Source: Tetrapyrgos nigripes (lineage: Eukaryota > Basidiomycota > Agaricomycetes > Agaricales > Campanellaceae). From it: a DNA stretch of 64,000 nucleotides. The position numbers and the translations under genes are program-made. The DNA lies in assembly GCA_013368315.1 (NCBI GenBank), contig JAACJM010000268.1, positions 45,467-109,466 of the forward strand, read 5' to 3'. Below the pieces are notes generated by a model that saw nothing but the letters and a program-made list of their open reading frames with translations, did not search any database and was not told the DNA's origin. Positions 1 through 10,847 of this stretch are shown piece by piece. Positions within the stretch are counted from its first letter, which is position 1; each line of letters begins with the position of its first letter.

Positions 1-25
1 TTTATTCACCTCACTTCATCTTAGG

Positions 26-3000
26 CTACTGTCGGTGCGATAGGTATCTTGACCGATAATAAACAGTTCTACAATGCACGTCCAATATTTGTCTCTGGAA
101 CCTGCAAACGAGAGCCCGGAGAGGAGCAAGCGAAGATTATTCAGCTCATATACGATGCATTCCGCAAGAAATTTCCAGATGTGCGGACACGAATCATTTC
201 CCTCGCCTCAGATGGTGAACAGCAACGGGGTAAAGCCCTCGACATTCTCACTTACCTCAAGAACAATCTATCAGAGGATTCCAACATCTACCCCCTGCTG
301 TCTCACCTCCGCTTTATGAATCTTCGTGTCGGTAACGATGATCTTACCTCTGATAAGGACTTTCGGCACTGCTTGAAATGTTGCCATGAAGCTCTTCTCC
401 GAGCACAAGGACTGGATATTATGGGCACTATCATTATCCCAGCATTTTACACTCTCATTTTCGTGAAGCCGGTCATTCAGAGACCCATATTAGCTCAATT
501 ACCTGTCCGGACGATAAGCAAGATGTGCCTGTTGCATATCAGCTTCTTCGTGATGTACGCTGTTTGCCAGAAGTGTCTTCAGGCACACTGCAATTTGTAG
601 CAGAGCGAAAAGCTCTCAAGCTGATTGGAACCCTCTTCTACGACTCCATCCTTTTCCCCTATATCTGTGTTGACCTCTCCCTCTCCGAACAGCTAGAGTG
701 TTTCTCTGCTGCAGCCCACCTCCTTCTTGTCCTTTACCAGCATACTGGGAAAAAATTCCTCCCAACTCTTCTATATCAGGATCTTCAGATCATGATAAAG
801 AACATCTTTTTCTGTGTGGCAAAGGGGATAGTTGACAATCCATCAGGTCGTTTTTGGATATGCCTCCTCGGCACTGACCGCTTGGAGCAGCTGTTTGGCA
901 TACTTCGTTCTATGGTGGGGAATGATGCCAATCTTGACGTGCTGCAGCTGCTCCAGCGTATCACAGGTACTGTGGAGATTGCCAATATACTAGCGAAACA
1001 TCCTGAATGGGACAACAAGTCAAGACATTTACGTCTTCCCGCAGTCAATTCCATGGGACAGGAGATTCTTGGTGCAGCAATAGACCATATTTCTCCTGTT
1101 ACCTGGCGTGGAGATGTTCGTCTCAGCCAAGTGACATTGCTGACATGCTGGAAGGCAGGCCTTTCCCGTGTCGTTGCCAAATTTCCCAACCTCCAGGATC
1201 TATTCCATGATCTCAACCTCGATACACGCCCAATTGATATCCTAATGCCAGATGGAGTCCTTCTTATTGGCCGAAAGCTTGATTCTGATGATGTAGAGGA
1301 GTATGGGGACCATCCAGTTCATGAAGCTACAGATGGTCATTTCGATGCATTTACAGAGGAGTCAGGAATTAGGAGTTTGGAGGATACATTGGCTGATGAG
1401 ATTGAAGATGAGGGAGCTGTATTTTCTACCCTTGGCAAAACCCATAATGCCAAGATTGACCTTGGAAATGGTGTCCTCGTCAACAAATCTCGTGTATTAG
1501 GACAATTCTCGAGACTGCAGAAGCATGCACCCACTTCAACAGACCGTTTACGTTGAGTGATGACAATGAGTCGCTTTTCAACGTCTAAAGTGTCTCAAGG
1601 TGCATCCTCATTGATCGACACTTCATCGCCATTTGGTGAATCGTGTTTGATGATAAGCGAGCCGATTGCCTCAGTTATCTCCTGTGAAGGCAAGCCCTTC
1701 TTGTGCATTGGCAAAGTTCTTGATATATGCGCTGGAGCCAACTACTTGGATGATATTACCCATGAAGATTTACTCGATGAAGGCATTTATGTCACTTTCC
1801 AACTAGTGCACTTACGTCCAGCTACTATCGATGACGATCCTACCAAGGCCAATGACTGGCGATCATCTCCCCATCATGAGTTTGCCGCACAACAGTTTAC
1901 AGTCCCAGGTCACCTTGTCCAGCCCTTGGATCCAGCGCTCAACTCACCGCCTGAAAACAATACAAAGACCTTCTATCTATTTGATAGTGCAACACTCCTT
2001 TCAGTGGCAGAGAGTTTGCTGCACAAAGTCGCAGAGCTTGGTTCTTCACAAACTCTCAAGATACCAAGCACTCAACGCTCCGATCGCTTTCCCTATCTCA
2101 CAAGAAAAGGTATGGTACAACATTATTATCATTGTTCAAATCATGTACTCAACTTCGGTACCAGGTACTGCTGCTTTCCTCTGTGACGACATGCGGATTA
2201 ATAGCGCTGACATTAACGGTGTGGTCCATTGCCCAATATGTATCAACCCATCCATCTCCTTCGATGCCGCAAAACCACAGAAGATCCTGAAGCATATCGG
2301 TGCACATATACTCAACCTCCCTGCAAATCATTGTGTATCTGAGCCGTGCGGTTTCTGTATGTCGCCAGCACTGCAGTGCCTTTTCTATTTGACCGCTGGT
2401 CTCAACAAACTGGATAAGAAGCGGTCAACGTGTCCTGTATGGAAGATGATAAAAGGATTTAGTTACAAGGCGGCGGGAACAGGGAGCACGAGCAATCCGT
2501 GCACAAACATACCGGTGCAATGTGATTTGTGTGCCAGGCAGGATCCGAAGTCTCCAGCTGTATGGCGATATAATTTACACGACCATTACAAAAAGCGGCA
2601 TCCTAATGCAAACCGAGACAAGCTCTGGAAACTTTCAGCGAGCGAGAAGGCGGGAATGACTGAGGCCTACAAGAATCGTCACAAGGTTTCTAGAAAGCAA
2701 GGTCAGAACAAGGAAAGAGAAAGGCGGGGAGCTCTCCAAATTTCTAGTGCTCACCGAACAGGAATGACATACCGGTGAGATATCTCTATAGCCGTTATCT
2801 TCGCTTTGACTAATCTTTGCTTCTTTAGTACAACGGATGTGGAGGGTGACGACAGTGAAGGAAACGGCAGTGATGAGGAGTCGAATGTAGAGGGATCTGA
2901 CAGGCTGTCTGATTACGAGGATGGACCTGGGCACCAAGACAGCGACAACAATAGAATGGATTCGGAAAGGTGTGTAAGATGTACATGGCACGGATTATCC

Positions 3001-3610
3001 ACTCACTGTTCTTCGTCTCCTTAAAAAGCAGCATTCCTGTGCGAGAAGAGGACCAAGATATATCAATGTCTCACTTTTTAAGCCTAGGAGTCGATGACTC
3101 CATAGACCTGGAAATTACAAGAGGACTCACCATAGGTATCACACAACCAGAGGCCTCCAGCTCTTTTCCAGCCACCCCTATTCCTTCTGAAGCATCGAGC
3201 TTCCAGAATGATGCTATTCGAGCCCAGACTGACGCCGCTAATGACATTGACAGCTCCACAGTTGACATGCCTGTACAGCTCAAAAGACGGCCACAACGAT
3301 CCAAAAAATGAACACGTGTCACTGAGGAAGGCGAATACTTTGTGTGTAATTGCGGTGAGCCCGTTACTGACAAGGAGAAAGAAGAAAGAAGGGCCGTAAA
3401 GTGCTCAAGAACAACCTGTGTATCGCAATGGGTGAGTTAGTCGGCTTTTGCATTAGTTATACACCATTCTTACCGTAAAATAGTATCATCGGATATGCGA
3501 GGGCATAGATGACTTCATTCCTAACCGCTTTGTGTGTTCTGTTTGCAAAGAGGAAAGGAGTGGAGTGGCTGGTCGAGGCGGAAAGGCAAAGCGAGGAAAG
3601 AGACAGTGAG
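26..3610 (+). pseudogene. Decayed Agaricomycete element gene ending in a PHD finger (5' end outside window)
   Basis: Coding blocks run 26-456 (after a TTAG acceptor), 456-1553, 1557-2108, about 2165-2776, 2829-2968, 3039-3430 and 3484-3608. The first half has a conserved block (GNDDLTSDKDFRHCLK, DDKQDVPVAYQLLRDV, LGTDRLEQLFGILR) that I recognise as a multi-copy Agaricomycete family, probably transposon-borne; its biochemical role is unknown to me. The second half has two zinc-binding-like segments (CPIC with HIGAH near 2231-2310; CDLC with HDHYKKRH near 2521-2600), an acidic stretch (2830-2965) and a C-terminal PHD-type finger (CNCGEP, CSRTTC, YHRICEG, CSVC) split by an intron at about 3431-3483. 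It is broken by a frameshift near 440-456 and by in-frame TGA stops at 1554-1556 and 3309-3311. PHD fingers usually read histone tails, so a chromatin link is inference. Confident as a pseudogene, less so for its class. Confidence 0.75.
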
Positions 3611-3954
3611 GGATGACGTGGCTACATCGTGGGAATATACTATATTAAGAAGGTGTGGGTGGGTGGGGTCTTCCGAAATGTCACTAAAAAAATTTTCGAC
3701 ATAGTGTAATAAATTTTAATCCCGGTACCCCCTTGGATCTGATGAATGAACAGGGATTTGATACTACCGTCCCGCCCCTTGCAAATGGGATTTCTTACCG
3801 TCTACTTTGTTCATTCGCTTGGGTCCATCCTCAATCATAACAACTCAGATAGTCCCCTTCACTGTGTACGACTTCCCTTTGAGATTGCGTCTCTCCAAGA
3901 TTCCGATTACTATTTATAGGAATCGGTTTTCTTTGCGACCAAACCACCAAACTC
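3611..3954. other. Non-coding stretch
   Basis: No supported gene. It contains a purine-rich run GTGGGTGGGTGGGG near 3655 and AT-rich sequence. It may be the 3' body of the SINE candidate on the minus strand, which would read leftwards through here, but I find no boundary or target duplication. Confidence 0.4.
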
Positions 3955-4117
3955 CATCCTAACGCGAATCTCTGCACCGTGTGAATTTGTAACCAGGTAT
4001 ATCTCAAAATTCATGTGACCTTCAGGTTGTTATTCGTTGCAACAAAGGATTGAACCCGCGACCTCAAAATTTCAAAAAGTACATGATATTAACCACTACA
4101 CTATGGCACTTTAATTG
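3955..4117 (-). repeat. Candidate tRNA-derived SINE head
   Basis: On the minus strand an A-box-like element (TAGTGTAGTGGTTA, plus-strand 4090-4103) and a consensus B box (GGTTCAATCC, plus-strand 4048-4057) are about 33 bases apart, the usual spacing of an internal RNA polymerase III promoter. Acceptor, anticodon and T stems do not pair, so this is not a working tRNA gene. A non-tRNA body follows leftwards. A tRNA pseudogene is the alternative. The left end is approximate and no target-site duplication was found. Confidence 0.5.
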
Positions 4118-4550
4118 TCACAGGGACACAACAAATAATAACCTACCCTCGGCTACATTAGTCTCATAGTGTTATACACTATATATCTTCCTCTTAAGCA
4201 TATTAAAAGTCAGAGAAGGTGGATAACAATAAGTCTTGCATGCACCTCTTATTATGCTAGGATGAGGTAAAATTCTAGAAAAAAGTGATCTGGCTGTGAC
4301 CTTATTGGTTGGAGGAGTGAGGATGTGTAGCTCTTTTGTTACGGGTTTATTGTGGGCTCATTTACTTGAAGATAACAAGGAAAAGAAACTCCAGAATAGT
4401 TGGTGCCAGGTGGCCAAGCTGTGGAGATATGAGTTGGATAGGAGAGATTACTATGGATGTATTTCTGTTATGGAGACATTCTGACCTCATTTAATTCCAG
4501 AAAACAATAGAAACCCTACAATGAAAGGTGGTCTGGTTGTGGAGATATGA
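4118..4550. other. AT-rich non-coding stretch
   Basis: AT-rich sequence with no recognisable gene. The phrase GTGGAGATATGAGTT and related words recur at 4420-4440, 4537-4551 and 5415-5430, which suggests an old internal repeat through which the hAT element at 4559 inserted. A 62-codon open frame at 4296-4484 has no recognisable feature. Confidence 0.4.
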
Positions 4551-5282
4551 GTTTGTAGTAAGGCATGACACGGATGCCGGATTTTCACGGATATCCGCCA
4601 GGTTATCCGCTAAAAATCCGGCCGGACGGATGTTACATAATCATCCGCCATCTGCGGATGCGGATGCAGGCGGATACCGGATTGAATTTTCGTGAATCAA
4701 AAAGTACCGGATATCCGGACATTTGTGGCTGAAACATTGTTTGCTCAATTAAAAATGATAATGACTGTCTGATCAAGTAGCTCTATAAATAAAAAACAAT
4801 CTAATAACCTAATAGAACTTATCTTTAAAGAAATACCCATATCTTTATGCATAAAATTCAATGTTATCAGCAAAAATATGGTTGTTTTGTACTTTTTGCT
4901 CAAATAGAAATGATATTTGTAGTCCTATCGTCTAGCCCTATTAACATTAAACATTCTAATAGTTTAGGAGATGGTTTTCCCACAAAAATATGTACATATT
5001 TATGCACAAATTTCATTAAGATCAGTGAAATATAGCTTTTTTGCACTTTTTGCTTGATTTTCTCTCACGTTTTGTTAATAAATTAATAGATTTGATTTAG
5101 ATACCTGTAAATACCTGCAGATATCCGCCACCTGCAGATACCTGCCGGACGGATGGCACGGATGCAGATATCCGCGGCGCCGGTTTTTGGCGGATACGGA
5201 TTTGACTTTTTCAAATCAAAAATCCGGCCGGACCGGATGCCGGATATCCGCGGATGCATCCGTGTCATGCCTTAGTTTGTAG
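4551..5282. mobile_element. hAT-type non-autonomous element (MITE) with 8-bp TSD
   Basis: The element is 4559-5274 (716 bp). Both sides carry the direct repeat GTTTGTAG (4551-4558 and 5275-5282), an 8-bp duplication typical of hAT. The ends are a perfect 19-bp inverted repeat, TAAGGCATGACACGGATGC. Both subterminal zones are packed with GATATCCG/CGGATATCCG words in both orientations (4575-4720 and 5100-5265), as expected for hAT transposase sites. The centre is AT-rich and codes for nothing convincing. A 113-bp piece (4808-4920) recurs identically at 26687-26799. Confidence 0.88.
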
Positions 5283-6440
5283 AGGGGTGAGGGGGGAGGG
5301 TATATGACTTAGAGGACTTTCCCACAGGTACAATTCTGTTCATTTGACCTCAGAATGAGATGTAAAAAAACCCCATAATGAAAGGATTAGTCAATGAAAA
5401 TCCAGTAGAGTGTAGACTTGGAGATATGATCATTATACATGAGAAGAGATGGGGCATTACATTCTCAATTACTGTACACCTGGAGAAAATCAGAGAAATT
5501 TTAGACACGGAAAATAGGGACAGAGTCAACATAGCCAGAAATACAGTGTTAAGAGCCCAACCTTACTCTCTGGCCTCGTAATACTACCTACAAAGATAGT
5601 AATTGGTGCTGCCAGCTTTACCTGGCCTCTTTCCCCCAAGTCTTGAAAATACAGGCCTGGCCTTCCGGAAATCGCATCTGCTGCGTATGTACAGGGAGGC
5701 GCTTAAGCAACACAGGGTTATGGGCAGTCTCGACGAAGTTGGTTACAAGACGGGTTTAAAGAGATTTCTCGAGGATGCCAAGCGGGAGAGCATTTTGGAG
5801 ATTGGCGAGGTTTGTTACACTGTATAATGTCCAATGTACAAGCGTTCATCTACTATTACAGAATTAGACCACTCCGATCTTTTCCTCCTCCCATCTCAAT
5901 TACCCAGTAAAATTTCCTTGTTGTCTTTTTTCCAGCGGAGCTTCAGCTTGCTCCACGACAAGGTCTGTGCTTGCAAGTACTATGACCTACTTATGGGAGG
6001 GAAGAGCTCAATTGGGCATTCGGGTGTGTCTCGGGCATCTGTGTCATTGCAGAGGAGCTAAATATCTGTGCTCATCAGGCAGTATAGACCATACATTATG
6101 ATCTGCCTTATCTTGCAACTTTGAATGTCTGGATGGTGCGCTGGAGATAATAGCATTCGTGTTTCACATATACACATAGTCCAAGTCATGGTAACTATTG
6201 TCCCCGTCTACAATCTTAACAACAAAAAGAGCCAATTGTTAACAAGAGAAATGTCAGACTCGGAAGCAAAATGAAGCGACGACCAATAACTAAGGATCAA
6301 AGAATAACTAAGGATCAAAGAATAACAAAGGATCAAAGAATAACACAAAGGATCAAAGAATAACAGTAGGTTTGTAAAGAGGAACTAGGGCAAGTCAAAG
6401 GGGCCATGAAGCTGTACAAGCTGTTGCGGAGTCTCGGGCC
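5283..6440 (+). other. Unassigned region with possible gene debris
   Basis: A 74-codon frame at 5603-5827 (with KSHLLRMYREALKQHR) has protein-like composition and is followed by intron-like sequence, so it may be an exon remnant. I recognise no family. The rest shows no supported gene apart from the short tandem repeat at 6285-6366. Confidence 0.25.
6285..6366. repeat. Short tandem repeat, about 18-20-bp unit, four copies
   Basis: AATAACTAAGGATCAAAG and variants AATAACAAAGGATCAAAG and AATAACACAAAGGATCAAAG follow head to tail, with a partial fifth unit. Simple minisatellite. Confidence 0.85.
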
Positions 6441-7112
6441 TTGGACAATTTCCAAATATCCGATAACCGCAATAGCCGGTTTTTGAAGCATGTCATTGTC
6501 TCTTTCACTTCTCGACTCTTGTGTGCCGCTGGTGGATCCGGACCACCCCCTGCTGACCTGTCTGGTGGTCATGTCGCGATAGCAGAGGTATACTCCCTAC
6601 AATTGTACGATGCACTCAGAAATAATCCCTTCAAGTTGACTACCATGGCATACGACAGTGAGCATTTATTTTCTTACCTTTCCTTTTCTTTTTCCTTGAC
6701 CGCCCTGGCAAGTATGCAGCCCCGACCCTGGGGCAGCCAGAAAGCCAAGAGTCAGTTAGTTGACGAGTCGGTTGCGTTCGACGCGTCAACTTTTATGCAC
6801 CTAGTGTTTACCATTCATTTTTTTACTTTCAATATTATACAAAGCTTGAATGCATTCTCTAGATACACGCGTCCTTCGCAATAAGGAGTTTGGGGGCCTT
6901 GGGCCCACCAAATACTTGAAACACTGAAGCACTCATCACGCCTAGGCCTGCATATCAGCAGCAGCTTGAGGTGCAATGTGACGAGACCCTTACCGAGACC
7001 CTTACCGACGACGTCAGCCCTCTGGAAACTCATCAAATTACCCAACGCCTGACTCGACGTCCTACTCAACCCAACTTCGTTCCTCTCGCACAAGTCGCTG
7101 CTCCTTGTGTAC

Positions 7113-8029
7113 CAGCAGTAGTTGTTAAATTCCTTAAGAACGAGCCTGATAACTCAGGGTATCGTTTTTAAGAATGGACCCGATAACTAATAGGCCTGTT
7201 GCTTTTGCGGCCACTCTTAAATATTTTGAGCTCATCCTTAATGTGATTATTTTCACTCTTTTTGGCCCTTTTATTGCGGGCAGTGAGCAGGGCATTGCTC
7301 ATCGCTGTTGGCAGGCTTGGGGCGCATTGCGGGTGGGCGGGGTATTTCCTTTTTGGGAAAAATGCACAAAAATACTCGAAAATTCGGATTTTTATTCTCA
7401 ATGCTATTGGCAGTGAGCAGGGCCTGCGGGGATAGGTCTGGCGGGGTTTTCCACGGTCCGCATTTGTGCCAGGAGCTGGATATACTTAATACTATGCCAT
7501 ACCTGTATTTGGAATGGCAATAGGGGCTGTGGCTGACCCATAAAACACAAAATACATTTTCAGAGCCGACGATTAAAAATTATACAGGCAGGTAAGAGGG
7601 TGTATTTTAACTCCCTGAATGAGGATATATAATTTTATTTTCAATACCTATAGCGGTTAGAAAGATATAGCCAAAATACTGCCCAAATATGCAAAAGAGC
7701 AGGATAGGTACTGGTCATTGCATCAAATTAGCTCTGATATACATGCAAGTTGGTAATATATTTCATTTAGAATCTATAAGTGTGGGAATAAAGTTATTTT
7801 GGAAATCCATTTGAAAATGAAAGAGCTATGCCCAAAATACAGTCTAAAAATTGCAAAACTTGGGATGACCATAGACACTGCATGCTTTAGCATCAAATGT
7901 GGACATAAATATTTCTACTAGGGTTTTTTGGGTTGCTAAATTCAGATATCCACTCGGATTTTTGCTATCTGGCATGGTTCAGGTGGTATTTAATAATTAC
8001 CCCTAAACATAGGTGTCTGTGGCACCTGC
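7113..8029 (+). repeat. Left arm of foldback element
   Basis: Inverted partner of 8643-9560. It ends inward at GGTGTCTGTGGCACCTGC. Differences are few, for example GAATGGACCC here against GAACGGACCC in the other arm. Confidence 0.9.
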
Positions 8030-8642
8030 CAAAATCTACTCTAAAAATTGCCTCAGGCTGGTATATAACTGCTGTTTACTGTACTCAATTATAATAATAT
8101 GTTATATTGACCTTAACATCCAGATTGAAGTCTCTATTTTGAATTTATTCTTTTAGGAGTGAAAATAGTGTTGTTTTCTACCTTCATTAGGGCATATACA
8201 TATCTGGTGGGTATCTGATTAATGTTTTAAGTGTTGCTCTATCATTCCATGACCCATTACTTGAAAAATTACCAGTCTGGTCATCATCAACAAATGCCAT
8301 GCCCAGATATAAGCTTAAGTGCTATCTTCAATGCTGTACAGAACTTACTATGACTTTAGGTTACTGGATGTACCTGGAATGTCTCCCAGATATTGTGGAT
8401 GGATATTTCTCTTTGAATTAATGTTCAATACTGGAATACAAAGTATGAATGCTTGGGGTGGGCTTTTGAATGAGATATACCCAGAACAAGGTACAAAAAT
8501 GTACTATTTTCGTGTTTTTAGGAATAATTCTGGAATAAAGTGGTGCATTTGGGGGATAGAGCAATCATTAGTTGATATTATGTTTGAGTACATTGAAAAA
8601 CATTAATATACCCACCTGAACAAATTTTCAAAGTAGATATTT

Positions 8643-9560
8643 GCAGGTGCCACAGACACCTATGTTTAGGGGTAATTATTAAATACCACCTGAACCATGC
8701 CAGATAGCAGAAATCCAAGTGGATATCTGAATTCGGCCACCCAAAAAACCCTAGTAGAGATATTTATGTCCACATTTGATGCTAAAGCATGCAGTGTCTA
8801 TGGTCATCCCAAGTTTTGCAATTTTTAGACTGTATTTTGGGCATAGCTCTTTCATTTTCAAATGGATTTCCAAAATAACTTCATTCCCACACTTATAGAT
8901 TCTAAATGAAATATATTACCAACTTGCATGTATATCAGAGCTAATTTGATGCAATGACCAGTACCTATCCTGCTCTTTTGCATATTTGGGCAGTATTTTG
9001 GCTATATCTTTCTAACCGCTATAGGTATTGAAAATAAAATTATATATCCTCATTCAGGGAGTTAAAATACACCCTCTTACCTGCCTGTATAATTTTTAAT
9101 CGTCGGCTCTGAAAATGTATTTTGTGTTTTATGGGTCAGCCACAACCCCTATTGCCATTCCAAACACAGGTTTGGGATAGTATTAAGTATATCCAGCTCA
9201 TGGCACAAATGCGGACCGTGGAAAAACCCCGCCAGACCTATCCCCGCAGGCCCTGCTCACTGCCAATAGCATTGAGAATAAAAATCCGAATTTTCGAGTA
9301 TTTTTGTGCATTTTTCCCAAAAAGGAAATACCCCGCCCACCCGCAATGCGCCCCAAGCCTGCCAACAACGATGAGCAATGCCCTGCTCACTGCCTGCAAT
9401 AAAAGGGCCAAAAAGAATGAAGATAATCACATTAAGGATGAGCTCAAAATATTTAAGAGTGGCCGCAAAAGCAACAGGCCTATTAGTTATCGGGTCCGTT
9501 CTTAAAAACGATACCCTGAGTTATCAGGCTCGTTCTTAAGGAATTTAACAACTACTGCTG
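8643..9560 (-). repeat. Right arm of foldback element
   Basis: Reverse-complement partner of 7113-8029, starting inward at GCAGGTGCCACAGACACC and ending outward at CAACTACTGCTG. Confidence 0.9.
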
Positions 9561-9778
9561 TGTGTACCACCAACTCCTTTGCCAAATGCAACCCCATATG
9601 TGCCCGACATGGCCATTTCCGCAAAGAAACGTAAAAACGCCAGGTCGAAGTACCGTTTCCGTACGCTGCGTCGTGAAGACCATTTCGAAGCACAGAAGAT
9701 TGCGGGTTCGAGTCTCAAGGCCTGTGCAAAAGCACACATCGCCCGTTCTCAACAACCGGGTGAAAACGATGTTTGAGT

Positions 9779-10393
9779 GGAACGGTTCTAGTGGGTATTC
9801 CAGGAGATGGGATGGAAGGAGGGACCAACGATGACACATATACTGGAGGCAGCAAAAAAGTTAGGATTTCAGGTAGTGGAATTCAACGGATCGTACGTTG
9901 TCCACATTTGACTCGCTCTTCCCTTCTAACCCATGCTTTTCAGAGCGACCAAGATCATTGAAGACGTTATGGATACTTCAACTTTCTCAACCTTATCTTC
10001 GGTGTGTGTGCCGTCTTTGCCACAGGATCCTTCGACTACCGAAAAGGAGGTCACCTTATTATTTGGAGTCTTGGCCTAATCCTTGAGTTTCGGCCGGGTA
10101 CCGTCATCTTTCTGCCTTCTGCTCTTCTTGCCCACTCCAACACATCTATTGGTGCCCACGAGCGTAGACACACTCTCACCTTCTATTCCGCTGCTGGACT
10201 CTTTCGCTGGTGCACCAACGGGTGCATGTTGGACCTTGGCTTCAAGAAAGCAGCTGGGAAGAGACTTAAACAGAGATGGGAAGCTGACCGAAGGGATATT
10301 TGGAAGTTGGGGTTGAAATTAATTACACCCGATACTACACCGCCAATTGTATCGCTAATCGAAATTTGCATGTCGTTTCACCTGTTCTGGTAA
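9779..10393 (+). pseudogene. Remnant of an Agaricomycete TET/JBP-like (2OG-Fe dioxygenase-fold) family gene
   Basis: The frame at 10004-10393 carries a block I recognise from a large Agaricomycete family (family pattern FDPxKGGHLVLWDL, EFPPGS, LIPSA, HSN, GLFRW). Here it reads GSFDYRKGGHLIIWSLGL, EFRPGTVIFLPSALLAHSN and AAGLFRW. A short upstream piece (9829-9908, LEAAKKLGFQVVEFNGSYVV) matches the family's middle. The family fits a double-stranded beta-helix of 2-oxoglutarate/Fe(II) dioxygenases and may relate to the TET/JBP proteins expanded with fungal DNA transposons; that link is from memory. The segment that should hold the first metal-binding HxD motif is missing, and frames shift between pieces, so this is a fossil. 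The histidine of HSN and the arginines after it remain. Confidence 0.55.
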
Positions 10394-10847
10394 CGAATGT
10401 TGGAGTAGGGATTTCCCTACATCCCTACTCCAGTTTAGGCGGAGTTCACGGCATTTCCCGAGGTATATACAGTTGTTACACATGTTTGTCTAGTACTCAG
10501 CTCTTTCCACATTGGTTCGTCGTGGCTATCTCACTCAGGACAGCCTTTGGGCTGCTCCAATGTTCAGGCAGTTTCCAGCTGGGCATCAGAACAATGTCAG
10601 CTGCGGCTGAAGTCAGGATGGAGTCAGGACTATCAGCGTGGCTGAGATCCAGCTGCATCGCCAGCTGAAGACTTAGTGTGTACTGCTGGTCGATGACTGT
10701 CATCCATGTGACACGCATCTAGATGGCCAGTCTTCTAATAGTAATACTATACTCGCGGATGTGGGGGAAGTGATAATTTCTTAAATGCACTACATGTGTA
10801 CGTATTTCGTTAAGCACCATTGTTATAATTCACCTCCATTGATACTA
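10394..10847. other. Intergenic stretch with a hairpin
   Basis: A perfect 11-bp stem TGGAGTAGGGA / TCCCTACTCCA occupies 10401-10411 and 10422-10432 with a 10-base loop. The rest has no supported gene; a frame at 10300-10668 is open but unrecognised. Confidence 0.5.

Larger units (their letters stand above)
7106..9568. mobile_element. Foldback-type DNA transposon with ~917-bp inverted arms and 8-bp TSD
   Basis: Element 7114-9560 (2447 bp) is flanked by TGTGTACC at 7106-7113 and 9561-9568. The left arm (7113-8029) and right arm (8643-9560) are near-perfect inverted copies, apparently well above 90% identical by eye, around a unique 613-bp spacer. The outer ends read (C)AGCAGTAGTTG, the terminal C being shared with the duplication. 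The 8-bp duplication suggests the hAT superfamily. Open frames within the arms (7168-7401 and 9122-9505) mirror each other and look incidental. No transposase is present, so it is non-autonomous. Confidence 0.88.
6935..9776 (+). pseudogene. Reading frame split by the foldback element
   Basis: The plus frame open from about 6920 to 7113 ends in ...LAQVAAPCVP and runs into the foldback element. Removing the element with one copy of its 8-bp duplication (7114-9568) restores an uninterrupted frame that continues through 9569-9776 (with basic KKRKNARSKYRF) to a TGA at 9774-9776. The joined length from 6971 is 116 codons. The in-frame join supports both the element boundaries and former coding status. 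The basic downstream part could be the N-terminal region of the dioxygenase-like gene remnant at 9779-10393; this is inference. Confidence 0.6.

Noticed and set aside
4035..4117. tRNA gene on the minus strand
   Set aside because: A and B boxes are present, but acceptor, anticodon and T stems do not pair, so it is treated as a SINE head or pseudogene.
7168..7401. Protein frames in the foldback arms (also 9122-9505)
   Set aside because: They are mirror images caused by the inverted arms, with no recognisable domain.
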